Positions 18,745-28,800 of a stretch of 64,000 bases of DNA are shown here, piece by piece (position 1 is the stretch's first letter; each line of letters opens with the position of its first letter). Made by a program: the position numbers and the translations under genes. A model generated the notes under the pieces. The model worked only from the letters and a program-made list of their open reading frames with translations, ran no database searches and had not been told where the DNA came from. Source of the stretch: Aestuariibaculum sp. M13 (lineage in GTDB: Bacteria; Bacteroidota; Bacteroidia; Flavobacteriales; Flavobacteriaceae); NCBI RefSeq assembly GCF_024723255.1, contig NZ_JANIAC010000002.1, positions 682,001 to 746,000 on the forward strand, given 5' to 3'.

Positions 18745-18810
18745 TTATTTATAATTTATTTCTCGTATTATTATTCTTTTCAGAATTCCATTTTCAATTA
18801 CCTTTTTTTC
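18745..18810 (-). pseudogene. 3' fragment of a cassette gene related to cassette 7
   Basis: The minus strand encodes EKKVIENGILKRIIIREIN plus YK and a stop. This is nearly the same as the end of the lipoprotein in cassette 7 (40477-41244), which ends EKKVIENGILKRIIMREIK plus YK. It directly abuts the orphan attC, including the shared cassette-end bases GCCCAAC. The 5' part of the gene is missing, so this is a decayed cassette. Confidence 0.8.
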
Positions 18811-18886
18811 AGATGAGCCTTTTCAAATCTTTTATTTATCCAATCTTTCATTGTAATTAAATATGCATGTTTTTATACGTTGTTTT

Positions 18887-19015
18887 TTATTTTTCAAATA
18901 ATTTTCGAGTTAAGTGTTCGCAGTTTTCGTCTATAAGAAAAGATGTTATTGTTCCATCTGAATGCCAAGTACTGTGTCCAATGTCAATTCCGCAACTGGT
19001 TAAAATATTCTTTTA
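18887..19015 (-). pseudogene. Second decayed cassette remnant
   Basis: The minus strand holds an open stretch of about 42 codons (TSCGIDIGHSTWHSDGTITS ... LTRKLFEK, stop at 18887) with no start codon. It is followed on that strand by AACAACGTATAAAAAC, which looks like the 5' edge of an attC. It is probably the tail of another lost cassette next to the cassette-7-like fragment. The remaining part of the gap 18368-19171 shows no gene. Confidence 0.45.
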
Positions 19016-19121
19016 GGGTGTTATTCGCAATTTCCATCTTCCGCATATAATTTAAGCCTGCAAAGTTATTAAGAAATAACAGGTAATCTTTAAACGTTAT
19101 TAAATATCAACTAATAAAAAA

Positions 19122-19149
19122 AAAGCGGTTTGATTTTTCAAACCGCTTT
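19122..19149 (-). terminator. Intrinsic terminator after the protease gene
   Basis: AAAGCGGTTTG (19122-19132) and CAAACCGCTTT (19139-19149) form an 11-bp perfect stem with loop ATTTTT. On the minus strand a T-run follows the stem. It lies 22 bp past the stop codon of 19172-20056 and should end the locus-2 operon. Confidence 0.85.
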
Positions 19150-19171
19150 AACCCAAAAAACTAATAATTAA

Positions 19172-20056
19172 CTACCCTCTAATTAATTTTTTTACTGAGC
19201 TAACTGGAACAGCTATTTTAATAACCATTTGCCATTCAGGGTTATTACTATTTCCTGCATAAATAGAATTTGTAGATGATACTATCGCTACCAAATTTCC
19301 AAAGTCATCAAAAATGGGCCCTCCACTAGATCCCTTTGCATAATCAGCTGTAATATCGCATCTGTTTTCCCAAGGGTTATTTACAAAACTGGAGTTTCTT
19401 GCAACAATACCTTTGGTATAATAATATGCCCGCTGATTTGGATGAGTCATGGTATGCACGGTAGACCCAACCTCTAAATCATTACCTAAAGCAACAGGAG
19501 TTAATTTTTCTCCTCTTGTATCTATCTTAAATGTAGCTAAATCAGCATACTTACTGTAATTTAAAACTTTAGTTATTGGATACACCTTTCCTTTTGAATC
19601 TGCCGCAAAAAACAAGCTATCTTGCGGCATTATACTTTGCCCCTGATCTATAATAGATTCAAAAACATGATAATTAGAAACACATAAACCATCTTCACTA
19701 AGAACTGCTGCCGAAGCACCTATAATTACAAAGTCTTTATGAATACCAAAACCTCTTTTTAATTTACAAATCATTAATGATGTTGGCCTGATATTTTTCA
19801 CTAATTTTTGAGGTGTTAACTGTTTTTTATTGGCTTTTGGCAACTTCGGATATTCGATAGCAGTTTCATTTTCAGCCGATACACTATTATTTTTAAGTTG
19901 TTCTATAGATATAAAATGTGCACTTTTTTGAGTTTCAACTATTGAATCGTAGAGCCTGTTAGGTAAATCTTCCCAATTAGAATAACTCACTTCCTGAGCT
20001 TTTAAAACTAGAGAAAAACTAGAGAAAACAGCTACTAAAACTAAAATATTCTTCAT
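19172..20056 (-). CDS. Secreted trypsin-like serine protease
   Basis: 294 residues with a signal peptide (ILVLVAVFSSFSLVLKAQE). The catalytic triad is visible: His130 in CVSNYHVF, Asp172 in YADLATFKID, and Ser244 in KGSSGGPIFD. The fold type is the chymotrypsin-like family that includes HtrA proteases, here without a PDZ domain. It acts in the periplasm or at the cell surface. It is the last gene of the SusCD locus 2, 9 bp after the TlpA gene. A peptide- or protein-processing job for the locus is possible but is inference. Confidence 0.88.
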   Translation of the reverse strand: MKNILVLVAVFSSFSLVLKAQEVSYSNWEDLPNRLYDSIVETQKSAHFISIEQLKNNSVSAENETAIEYPKLPKANKKQLTPQKLVKNIRPTSLMICKLKRGFGIHKDFVIIGASAAVLSEDGLCVSNYHVFESIIDQGQSIMPQDSLFFAADSKGKVYPITKVLNYSKYADLATFKIDTRGEKLTPVALGNDLEVGSTVHTMTHPNQRAYYYTKGIVARNSSFVNNPWENRCDITADYAKGSSGGPIFDDFGNLVAIVSSTNSIYAGNSNNPEWQMVIKIAVPVSSVKKLIRG

Positions 20057-20065
20057 TTTCCCTTT

Positions 20066-21229
20066 TTATATATTATTTAAAATTTCGTCTAGCTTTTGAT
20101 CTAAGTCTGCCCCTCTTAAATTTTTAGCGATGATAACTCCGTTAGGATCAATTAAAAAGTTCGCAGGTACAGCGTTAATACCATATAACTTAACAGCCAT
20201 ACTTTGCCATCCAGCTAAATCGGAAATTTGATTCCAAATTAACTGATCTTTCTCGATTGCCTCTGTCCATTTTCTTAAAGCATCATTTCCTCCATCCAAA
20301 GAATACCCTAAAATGGTAAAGTTTTTATTCTTAAAGGAATTGTATGTTTTAACTAAATTTGGATTTTCCCTTCTACATGGCCCACACCAAGAAGCCCAGA
20401 AATCTAAAAGCACATATTGTCCTCTTAAAGAACGTAAACTTAAATTTTCTCCATTTGGTTGTTTAGCACTAATATCCGGGGCTTCAGAGCCTATATCTGC
20501 TCCTTTAGTTTGATTTAATATATTGTTGTAGATTACACCTGCAGCCGATGTTTTTACGCCATCCGTCATTTGAGCAAACAATTTTTTTGCTAAATTTTTC
20601 TCTTGAATGATATTTACATTTCTTCTTAACCAGTCCAAACTAACGGCAGAATTTAAGTGACTTAAAAAAAATGCTTTCTCAGCTTCCTTTTTCTCTGCCA
20701 TTAAAACTGCATAGTCCTTCTCTATTTCGGCCACTTTTTCAACATTGTTTGCCGATGAAGCTTCTTCATAAGCATCATTTAATGCATTTATTTTTAAATC
20801 GAAAGCTTTCCCTACAATGGCCAATTCCTGATAGTCTGTATTTAAAGGCGTTCCTTCTACAGCTGCTGTTAAAATGGAGTCTTTCCCAGTAATTCTTAAT
20901 TCTCCTTCTTCTAGGTATACAGGCATTCCATCTGCATTATTGGGAGGAACCGTTGGATCTATTTTATGGTGTAGTAAGGTTAAAAAACCTCGTTCTACCG
21001 CAGGAATATCTCCAGAAAATATAAATTCATTATTTGAATTAGCATATACCGTATCAATTATTACTCTAGAGTTTTCTTTTATCAATAATAAAGCGGGGGC
21101 TTCCTTAATAACATTTTCCATTTTCACCACAATTTTATATTGTGCATTTTGCTCTTGTGCATTAGTATTCCAGCCAAACACTGATACCAGCACCCCTAAA
21201 ATCATTAGATTTGTTTTCATTTTGTTCAT
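20066..21229 (-). CDS. TlpA-like thioredoxin with N-terminal DUF4369
   Basis: 387 residues with a signal peptide. Residues about 25-125 resemble DUF4369, a domain common in Bacteroidota TlpA proteins. The C-terminal third is a thioredoxin/AhpC-TSA fold with the redox motif WASWCGPCRRENP, preceded by LRSLRGQYVLLDF and followed by the cis-proline region INAVPANFLIDPNG. It should reduce or exchange disulfides in the periplasm. It begins 3 bp after the end of the other TlpA gene (21233-21784). An ATG three codons downstream is an alternative start. Confidence 0.92.
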   Translation of the reverse strand: MNKMKTNLMILGVLVSVFGWNTNAQEQNAQYKIVVKMENVIKEAPALLLIKENSRVIIDTVYANSNNEFIFSGDIPAVERGFLTLLHHKIDPTVPPNNADGMPVYLEEGELRITGKDSILTAAVEGTPLNTDYQELAIVGKAFDLKINALNDAYEEASSANNVEKVAEIEKDYAVLMAEKKEAEKAFFLSHLNSAVSLDWLRRNVNIIQEKNLAKKLFAQMTDGVKTSAAGVIYNNILNQTKGADIGSEAPDISAKQPNGENLSLRSLRGQYVLLDFWASWCGPCRRENPNLVKTYNSFKNKNFTILGYSLDGGNDALRKWTEAIEKDQLIWNQISDLAGWQSMAVKLYGINAVPANFLIDPNGVIIAKNLRGADLDQKLDEILNNI

Positions 21230-21232
21230 AGT

Positions 21233-21784
21233 TTATTTTATGTTTAATAATTTTTCTAAATACACTTTTGTTTCAGGTTTGTCTGGCTTTGTCATAAAAT
21301 TTTCAATAATGTAACCCTTCTTGTCCAATAGGATATATCTAGGTATATATTTGATTCCAAACCTATCCTCAAAGTCTTTGTTTAGTACTCTCCATTGCTC
21401 TCCCTTCATATGTAGATTAGAAACATCTCCTAACCACCTAAAATCCCTTTCATCGAGGTTTACTCCTAAAAAAACAATATCTTGTCCTTTGAAATCCTCT
21501 TTAAGTTCTTCAAAAAAAGGCATTTGTTTACGACATGGATAACACCAAGATGCCCACACATCAATAAGCACATACTTTCCTCTTAAATTGGATAACTTAG
21601 CTTTTTTTCTCTCTAAATTTTCCATTTTAAAATCTGGACATAAATCACCTATCTTAAGAGTATCTATTTCTTTATTCTTTAACACAAAAGGAGCTTGCAT
21701 TAAAATATCTCTTTTTTCAATTGCGATAGCCAAACTTGTTGTTATTAAAACTATAATAACCATTAATATTCTATTTGTTCTCAT
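21233..21784 (-). CDS. TlpA-like periplasmic thioredoxin
   Basis: 183 residues with an N-terminal membrane or signal segment (ILMVIIVLITTSLAI). The redox motif is WASWCYPCRKQMP, preceded by LSNLRGKYVLIDV and followed by FGIKYIPRYILLDKKG. Two TlpA proteins side by side suggest disulfide handling of proteins or of a cysteine-rich ligand of the SusCD locus. The gap to the upstream lipoprotein gene (133 bp) shows nothing else. Confidence 0.9.
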   Translation of the reverse strand: MRTNRILMVIIVLITTSLAIAIEKRDILMQAPFVLKNKEIDTLKIGDLCPDFKMENLERKKAKLSNLRGKYVLIDVWASWCYPCRKQMPFFEELKEDFKGQDIVFLGVNLDERDFRWLGDVSNLHMKGEQWRVLNKDFEDRFGIKYIPRYILLDKKGYIIENFMTKPDKPETKVYLEKLLNIK

Positions 21785-21917
21785 TTGTTTTTTATTTTGA
21801 TTAATAATTAGAATTGAATCATTTCATTTTAACATTAGGACATAGTTCTCCTGTGACCGATACAAATTCATTAAAATTTGCACCAGTCACTAGAACTTTT
21901 AATTGTTATTTATTTAA

Positions 21918-23555
21918 TTAATTATATTGATAGAGTTGACTAGACCATGAATAAGACGAAGCCGATACATAAAGTACATCGGACACCTTACCTTGCCCTG
22001 TTTTTATATCATCCTGAAGTTCGACTGTACTTAAACCATTTAACTGATAACGATAAATTTTATAGGTATCGGTTCCCGATTGATACGTAGCAACCACTAA
22101 ACCAGTAAAATTAGGATCTAAAGAAGAAAAGTTTGTATTAATATATTTCAAATAAGTAATTTCCTCTCCTGCTGGAATATTTTTTATAAACGACGGATTA
22201 TAAGTATCACTATCCATATTATAAAGCCCAATACTACTGGAATTCGCAAAGTATAATATGTTATTACCTTTATTCATAGCATAAAATCCTGCAGATGTTA
22301 ACATAGCGTATTCTGCATGAGATAACCTTTTTTCGAATGTAATGGGATTATTTCTCCCTGCTTTATACAATGTATAATTACTATAATCTCCTGGATTGGG
22401 ATAGTAATAATAAAAACCTTCTACAAACTTATCATAATCGAAACCATATAGGAATAATGCGTCTTGATCATCATGCTTTCTAAACAAAGAATAAGCATAA
22501 GTTGTAGAACTATAACCAGATCCACGCTGTGTGTTTTCTAAAAATATAGCCTGACCATTCATATTATTTACTGGAATTTCAAGACCATTATTGAAATCGG
22601 TATACTGATCTTTAAAAAATCCAATAGTATCTGATGTTGAATAGCCTGCAGAACCAAACATAATGTATCTCTCATTTTTAGAATCGAAAGCCAATGTATT
22701 ACCATACGATCCTTTGGTTGCCAAGCCTTCCACACTATAATCACCTTCAATTGCCGGAAAAAAGGCTGGATTTCCATCATTCATGGAATAAACTTTAGCT
22801 CCTTTACTCATGAAAACCTTGTCTCCACTAATCATAACTGATTTAATTTGACCCTCTTGATCTTCTGGGTTTAGAAAGAACATATCTTCAAGCGTTGATA
22901 ATGTTCTTGCATTATTTACATTATAAGCCAAACCATCTTCCTCACTAAATGCTACCAAGGCAGGTGCAGAACTGTAATACACATCATCTTCTGATGGTTT
23001 CCATTTATAATAAGGTGAAAAAGCAAAACCAACAGGCATACCTTCTAAGGGAGCTCCTAAAGTCTTTTCTACAAGGTTATAATTCGGAATTTCTGAACTC
23101 ACATAAAACCCGTCAATTTCTGTATTACCAGCAGCGGTTTGCTTCATAACATACCACCCTTGACTAGACACAGACTCGACATTAATTTGGAAAGTTGTGG
23201 ACTGAATTACATTTGTGGTATTGTTGGTTACTTTTAAATTAAAATTCATTACGCCAATGGAATCTAAAAGGTATTCTAAAGTTTTATTTTCAGAAACTGA
23301 AATCAATTCATTTTCACTAAATAAATCCCATTGATAAGAGAAGTCTAAGTTTTCTCCGGTTTCTTCACCATACGTAATAGTAGGATCGATAACCAATGTT
23401 TCATTATAATAATAAACATTTTTAATATCTTCTACCTGAATATTAATATCTGGAAACTGTTCTACAAAATCTGAATTGTCTGAACAGGATGCTACAACCA
23501 CTACCGATAAAACACCGGTAATCATAGCTTTTATAAATGTATTTATATTTTTCAT
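21918..23555 (-). CDS. PKD-like family lipoprotein of SusCD locus
   Basis: About 545 residues from the ATG at 23555, chosen because it gives a proper lipoprotein signal (MITGVLSVVVVASCSDNSD). An ATG 11 codons upstream would overlap the DUF4843 gene. Two Ig/PKD-like strands regions are seen near residues 40-135 (LVIDPTITYGEET, FSYQWDLFSEN, FNLKVTNNTT). The rest has repeated blade-like strands (YNMDSD, KIYRYQLNG). Such lipoproteins follow SusD and DUF4843 in related loci and are presumed surface ligand-binding proteins. Confidence 0.8.
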   Translation of the reverse strand: MKNINTFIKAMITGVLSVVVVASCSDNSDFVEQFPDINIQVEDIKNVYYYNETLVIDPTITYGEETGENLDFSYQWDLFSENELISVSENKTLEYLLDSIGVMNFNLKVTNNTTNVIQSTTFQINVESVSSQGWYVMKQTAAGNTEIDGFYVSSEIPNYNLVEKTLGAPLEGMPVGFAFSPYYKWKPSEDDVYYSSAPALVAFSEEDGLAYNVNNARTLSTLEDMFFLNPEDQEGQIKSVMISGDKVFMSKGAKVYSMNDGNPAFFPAIEGDYSVEGLATKGSYGNTLAFDSKNERYIMFGSAGYSTSDTIGFFKDQYTDFNNGLEIPVNNMNGQAIFLENTQRGSGYSSTTYAYSLFRKHDDQDALFLYGFDYDKFVEGFYYYYPNPGDYSNYTLYKAGRNNPITFEKRLSHAEYAMLTSAGFYAMNKGNNILYFANSSSIGLYNMDSDTYNPSFIKNIPAGEEITYLKYINTNFSSLDPNFTGLVVATYQSGTDTYKIYRYQLNGLSTVELQDDIKTGQGKVSDVLYVSASSYSWSSQLYQYN

Positions 23556-23571
23556 GATGTTGTGCTTTATC

Positions 23572-24360
23572 TTAATAAGTTCTATCAAAGGTCACTACTG
23601 TGCCATCGGCCTCTCTTAAAGGGCCGTTTACTCCTAATCCTTCGTTATACTTTTTTAAATCTTCTTTAAACTTGTATACGTAGTAAGCTAAAAGGAAAGA
23701 GTCACTTAAAACTATTTCCATATCATCTTCAGTCCATCTTAAGTCTGAATGGTTGATCATAAAATCCAATTTTACATCACCGTAAATTCCAAAATACCAG
23801 AAATCCCAGTTACTTGGTCTTGAAATTTTGTCTGCTATGTAAACAACCACACGATTTTCATCATTATCTGCAACCTTGGCATTTTCCATTTCCGCTAATC
23901 TGAATGTTAATCTAAAGGTAGTTTCTTTTAAACTTTCATCCCTCAATAAGATAATAGGAATAGAATCTTCCATTACGTTAGCTTTATACTTTAAAAGATT
24001 TATCATTTCTTGTGACTCGAACGGCACATAGTGTACACCCGGAACAGCATTCTCAGTAGCACTATCTATGCGCTCTGGAAAAGACAAGGTGTCACTATTA
24101 AAGGCTTCTAATTTCACTGCTACTTCTTCCTTTGGAATTGCTCCAAAAGCATTTAATGGTACATAAATGGTATCTCTATCAACACCGTCTTGCCCATAAT
24201 AATAAAAGTTATTAAAATGTTGCTGAACATAAATATTATAACCATGATCATCGGTTGGAAAAATCAAGTAAGGGTCGCCTTCAAATGTTGCCGGGTAATC
24301 TTCACTGCAAGACATTACCATAAGGCAAGAGGCTAATATTATTAAAAATCTATATTTCAT
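23572..24360 (-). CDS. DUF4843 lipoprotein
   Basis: 262 residues with a lipoprotein signal (ILASCLMVMSCSEDYPATF). Middle features such as DTIYVPLNAFGAIPKEEVAV, AVPGVHYVPF and DNENRVVVYIADKISRPSNWDFWYFG match the DUF4843 family. These are outer-membrane lipoproteins found between SusD and PKD-like lipoproteins. It follows SusD by about 50 bp. Function in ligand capture is inferred from position only. Confidence 0.85.
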   Translation of the reverse strand: MKYRFLIILASCLMVMSCSEDYPATFEGDPYLIFPTDDHGYNIYVQQHFNNFYYYGQDGVDRDTIYVPLNAFGAIPKEEVAVKLEAFNSDTLSFPERIDSATENAVPGVHYVPFESQEMINLLKYKANVMEDSIPIILLRDESLKETTFRLTFRLAEMENAKVADNDENRVVVYIADKISRPSNWDFWYFGIYGDVKLDFMINHSDLRWTEDDMEIVLSDSFLLAYYVYKFKEDLKKYNEGLGVNGPLREADGTVVTFDRTY

Positions 24361-24409
24361 TGTATTCTTTTTAGTCGATTTGTTTTATCAAAATCCAATA
24401 GTCTGATTA

Positions 24410-25852
24410 CTATAAATCTCTATTGGTTTCTCCTGATGGTATTGCAATTTTATACTTGTCGGTGTTCATTTCCTGTCCAGAGAATGGTAATGATGTTAAG
24501 CTTAAACGCTTGTAAGTATAAAATATCTGCCCTTCTGCCCAAAATTCTCTGGTATACTGATTTAATATGTTTTCCTGTAAATTCCCTTCGGTAAGGGTTA
24601 CATTTTCATCAAATCTGGAATTAGCAAACGTATCGTAATAAGTTTGGGCTTCTGCAATTGTAGGCGCGGTTTCTGCCAAAATCAAATACATTTCAGACAC
24701 TCTAATAATGGGGAAATTTTTATAAGCACTAGCGTCGTTTTCTGACATTAAACTATACTTTAGACTAATCTGAGCATTATAAACTAATGCATTACTTGTT
24801 AATGTTGTAAACAAATTCATCTTTCTAATGTCTGATGACGATGGATAAACTTGGTTTAAAACATATTCTGAATTAACGCAATGTGCAGTATACGAAGAAT
24901 ACGAAGTATCATCATAACCTAAAGTTTCAACCCCAAACAACTGTTCTACAAATAATGCTAAATCGGTGTTTCCCATATCTGTAGATGTACCTAAACGAAA
25001 CTTGCGGGTTCCATCTTCATTCTGGGCATCGACTACCTCTTTTGCATATTCATAAGCTTGTTCTTTGTTTCCCATCCATAATTGAACACGAGCTAAAGCA
25101 CCTAAGGTTGCATAATAATTAAAACGATTTTGTCTGTTATACCAACCTAAATCTTCATACTCTTCAATACTTCCTTCGACGTTTAACAATTCATTGCTAT
25201 AATAAACAATGGGATCAGAAAAACTCAACATGTCTTTCGCTTGTTCTAAATCTGACAGAATATTTGCGAAATAATCATTGTAATTTAAATACGGAATAAA
25301 TTCGTTTGACACCTCTAAAGAATACGGCAATATCAAGTTTGAAGTCCCCGCGCTATCGTCTGGTGCTGTTCCATAAATTCTCCAGATATCGAAATGCAAA
25401 AAACCTCGTAATGCTCTTGCTTCACCTTCTACAAAGTTTTTCTGTTCAGCGGTTAAAACTTCTGTTGTTTCAATACTACTTAAAATTACATTTAAGTTGG
25501 TAATTGCTTTATACATCTGTAAAAAAGCAGCCCCAGAACTATTATCATAAGAAGTATCCGAAAAATTATAATTGTAAGCACTGTTTAAACTTTGAGAAAA
25601 GCCTATACTTGGTTCTGTATAAATATTAGCAAAAGTATCTACACCACTTCCCATTACAAAACCTCCCGGATTGTAAACGTTTTGCAATATTTGATAAACG
25701 CCAACTAAAGCAGAAGTATAGCCCTCTGGTGTTGTTAGGGCCTTATCTACTGTTACCATATCTTTTGGTTCCACAGTTAACCAATCATCGCATGATGAAA
25801 AAAGGCTAATCGCTGCAAACAAAAAGGTTATATATATTTTTTTCATAATCAT
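24410..25852 (-). CDS. SusD/RagB-family surface lipoprotein
   Basis: 480 residues. Lipoprotein signal ITFLFAAISLFSSCDDWLTV, then the SusD N-terminal region (TTPEGYTSALVGVYQIL ... VEGEARALRGFLHFDIWRIYG) and the C-terminal region (IIRVSEMYLILAETAPT, YTREFWAEGQIFYTYKRL). It starts 4 bp after the SusC stop and forms the lid of that transporter. Confidence 0.94.
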   Translation of the reverse strand: MIMKKIYITFLFAAISLFSSCDDWLTVEPKDMVTVDKALTTPEGYTSALVGVYQILQNVYNPGGFVMGSGVDTFANIYTEPSIGFSQSLNSAYNYNFSDTSYDNSSGAAFLQMYKAITNLNVILSSIETTEVLTAEQKNFVEGEARALRGFLHFDIWRIYGTAPDDSAGTSNLILPYSLEVSNEFIPYLNYNDYFANILSDLEQAKDMLSFSDPIVYYSNELLNVEGSIEEYEDLGWYNRQNRFNYYATLGALARVQLWMGNKEQAYEYAKEVVDAQNEDGTRKFRLGTSTDMGNTDLALFVEQLFGVETLGYDDTSYSSYTAHCVNSEYVLNQVYPSSSDIRKMNLFTTLTSNALVYNAQISLKYSLMSENDASAYKNFPIIRVSEMYLILAETAPTIAEAQTYYDTFANSRFDENVTLTEGNLQENILNQYTREFWAEGQIFYTYKRLSLTSLPFSGQEMNTDKYKIAIPSGETNRDL

Positions 25853-25856
25853 TTAA

Positions 25857-28800
25857 TTAAAAGGTTACTGATAAGTTTAACTGAGGTCTTATCGAATACG
25901 GGTAGTCTGTTCCACGTTCTGTGCTAATATTAGACAGGTAAAACACATCTGAAATTGAACTGGTTAGACTTAACTGTTTCACTTTAAAATAGTCTAATAC
26001 CTTTTGCGGGAATTGGTAACTCAAATTAACCGAGCTTAAAGCAAATGCTCGTTCAGTGAAAACAAATCGATCATTTGGATAAGTTGATTCATCACTGGAA
26101 ATACTCTTAAAAGCTGTTATGTCTCCTGGTTGCTGCCATCGTGTTCCTAAAACTCTGGCATCCATGTTATTTACAACATACGCATTTTCTACACGCAACA
26201 ATGAATTATTTAACTTTTTGGCTCCTAATCTATAAGAAAAACCTATATCCATCATCCAACCCTTATAACGCAAAGAAGAGGTTATTCTACCATTAATTTT
26301 TGGAAGTGTGTTGCCTACCGAAATTTTTCTCAAACCTTCCTGAACCGAAGTGTAAACATTCCCTGTTTCTGGATCTTCGTAAAGTACCTGACCTGTAAGG
26401 GGGTCTACACCTGGCGATTTCAAAACATAAAGTGCATCTGTAGATTCTCCTTCTCTATATTGATAAAACGTGCCATTACTATAGTTTTGACCCTCCCATT
26501 GCTCATTAGCTTCTTTAATAGCATCAGATAATTTCACTAAAGTGTTTTTATTACTGTACACCCCAGTTGTTACATACCATGAGAATTGATTGTCTAAATC
26601 TCTTACTACATTAACACTTAAATTAGCATCATACCCAACGTTTCTAACCGTACCAAAGTTTTCTGTGTAAGATGTATATCCATTAGAATAAGGTAGAGAC
26701 GCTTCTCCAATAAGGTTATGAGTATTAATTCTATAATAATTCACAGTCATACCAATTCTATTATCAAAAGCTTGAAAATCTAAACCAAAGTTGTGTTGCT
26801 TAGTATTTTGCCACTCTAAATTAGGGTTTCCTAAAGCCAATAAAGTCATTCCTGTAATATTAGAATATTGCGACGTCGTATCGTAAGAATAGGTTGATAA
26901 TGCCTGATATGCTGAGAAGTTTAATGAACCTGTAACTCCGTAAGAATATCTAAACTTGATTCTATCTATTTTAGAGATATTTTCCTTAATAAATTTCTCC
27001 TGACCTAAATCCCAGGCAGCTCCAAATGAATAAAAAGGCGCATATCTACTTTCTAATCCAAATGATGACGCTCCATCCAATCTCGCCGATCCTTCAACAA
27101 AATATCTATTGTCGTAATTATAGTTTAGGGTTCCTGTTAAACCTACACTACGAACCGTAGATTCTCTTCTTGACGGACGTTGACCGGTATAAGAAATACC
27201 ATTAGAAATATCATTTAGCTTTTCATTGGTAAACCCGCGAACCGAAAGCGTCGTTGACTCATTTTGATTTTGAATCAACTGTCCGTTACCTCCCAAGTAC
27301 AACATATGTTTACCAAAAGTCTTTCCATAACTTATTGTTGAAGATATTTGATATGAACGTTCTTCTCTAAATGTTTGTGTATAGATACCTCTATCTAATG
27401 GGGCTATACCTGCAATAAAATTACTCGAGTTTAGTGGTGAACTAAAATAATCAGATCCTCCTTTTAATAATGTAACACCTAAACTGGTATCCCATTTTAA
27501 ATTTTGATTAAAATTTACACTTACCGCTGTCTGATTACGAATGTTATTGTAATCTGTAGTTGAAAAACTAGCTAAAGACGAATCATATAACGGATTATAC
27601 TTAACTTGATTATTAAATGTATCATAAGACATTACAGGGTCTCCGTTTTCATCGTAAGGTCTCCAATACGGATTCATATAATAATAGTCTGAAAATCTTC
27701 CGTAAGGACTATTGGTTCCTTTGTTAAACCCTAGTTCTAACTGGTTAGAAAATCTAACTTTTTTAAACTGGTACTGTAAATTTAAACTGGCATTGACATT
27801 GTCTCTTTTTGAGCCTTTCATAGCTCCCGTTATACCGTTGTATGACACATTAAACCCATATCTAAACTCTTTATCTCCACCACCAAGTCTTAAGCTATGA
27901 TATTGACCAACTCCTACCTGCGTTGGTTCTTTAAGCCAATTCGTGTTAACACCTTCCTGAACGGCTTTATTATTCTGGTTATAAAGGTTATCTAGTAATA
28001 TTTGCTCATTTACCGTTTCTCCGGTATACAAACCTGCTATACTCTCGATTTGCAGTTTTTGTCTTGCATCAAGTAAATCGTAAGATGATAAGTTTGGAAT
28101 TTCAAAATTCAACCCCGAAGTGTAAGATACTCTTAATTTTCCTCTTGGCGGATTAGAAGACGTTATTACTACAACACCGTTAGCACCTCGTGAACCATAA
28201 ATAGCTGTGGCACTGGCGTCTTTTAAGATTACGACCGATTCTACATCATTTTGATTCATATCCAAAACACGTTCTACGCTAACTTCAAACCCATCTAAAA
28301 GGAATAACGGCGTATTTAACTGTCCTCGTGATTGGTTTTGTAAATTGCTTACATCTGTTATAGATTTTGCACCACGAATTTCTATTGAAAGCGTTGTATT
28401 ATTGGGATCGGAACCAAAAGCGTTTTGTTCCTGAATATCCAATGACGGATCAATATTTGCTAAGGTTCTAAGTAAGTTTCTGTTACCAAACGATTTAATT
28501 TGCTCTTTAGTGATTACAGAAGCTGCTCCGGTAAAACTGGTTTTAGGTCTATTGAAAATACCAGTAGAAATAATTTCTACGGCATCTAACTCTTCAATAT
28601 CTTCTTCCAGAGTTACATCAATTCTCTTACCTCTTCCTACTAGAACTTCTTTCATTTTAAAGCCTAAAGCCTGAAATATTAAGACATTTTCTGGACTTGA
28701 AACGGAAATTGCATAATTCCCATCAAAATCTGAAGACACACCTTGTTTTGTCCCTTTTATAACAACAGATACACCATAAATGGGATCACCGTTAACATCC

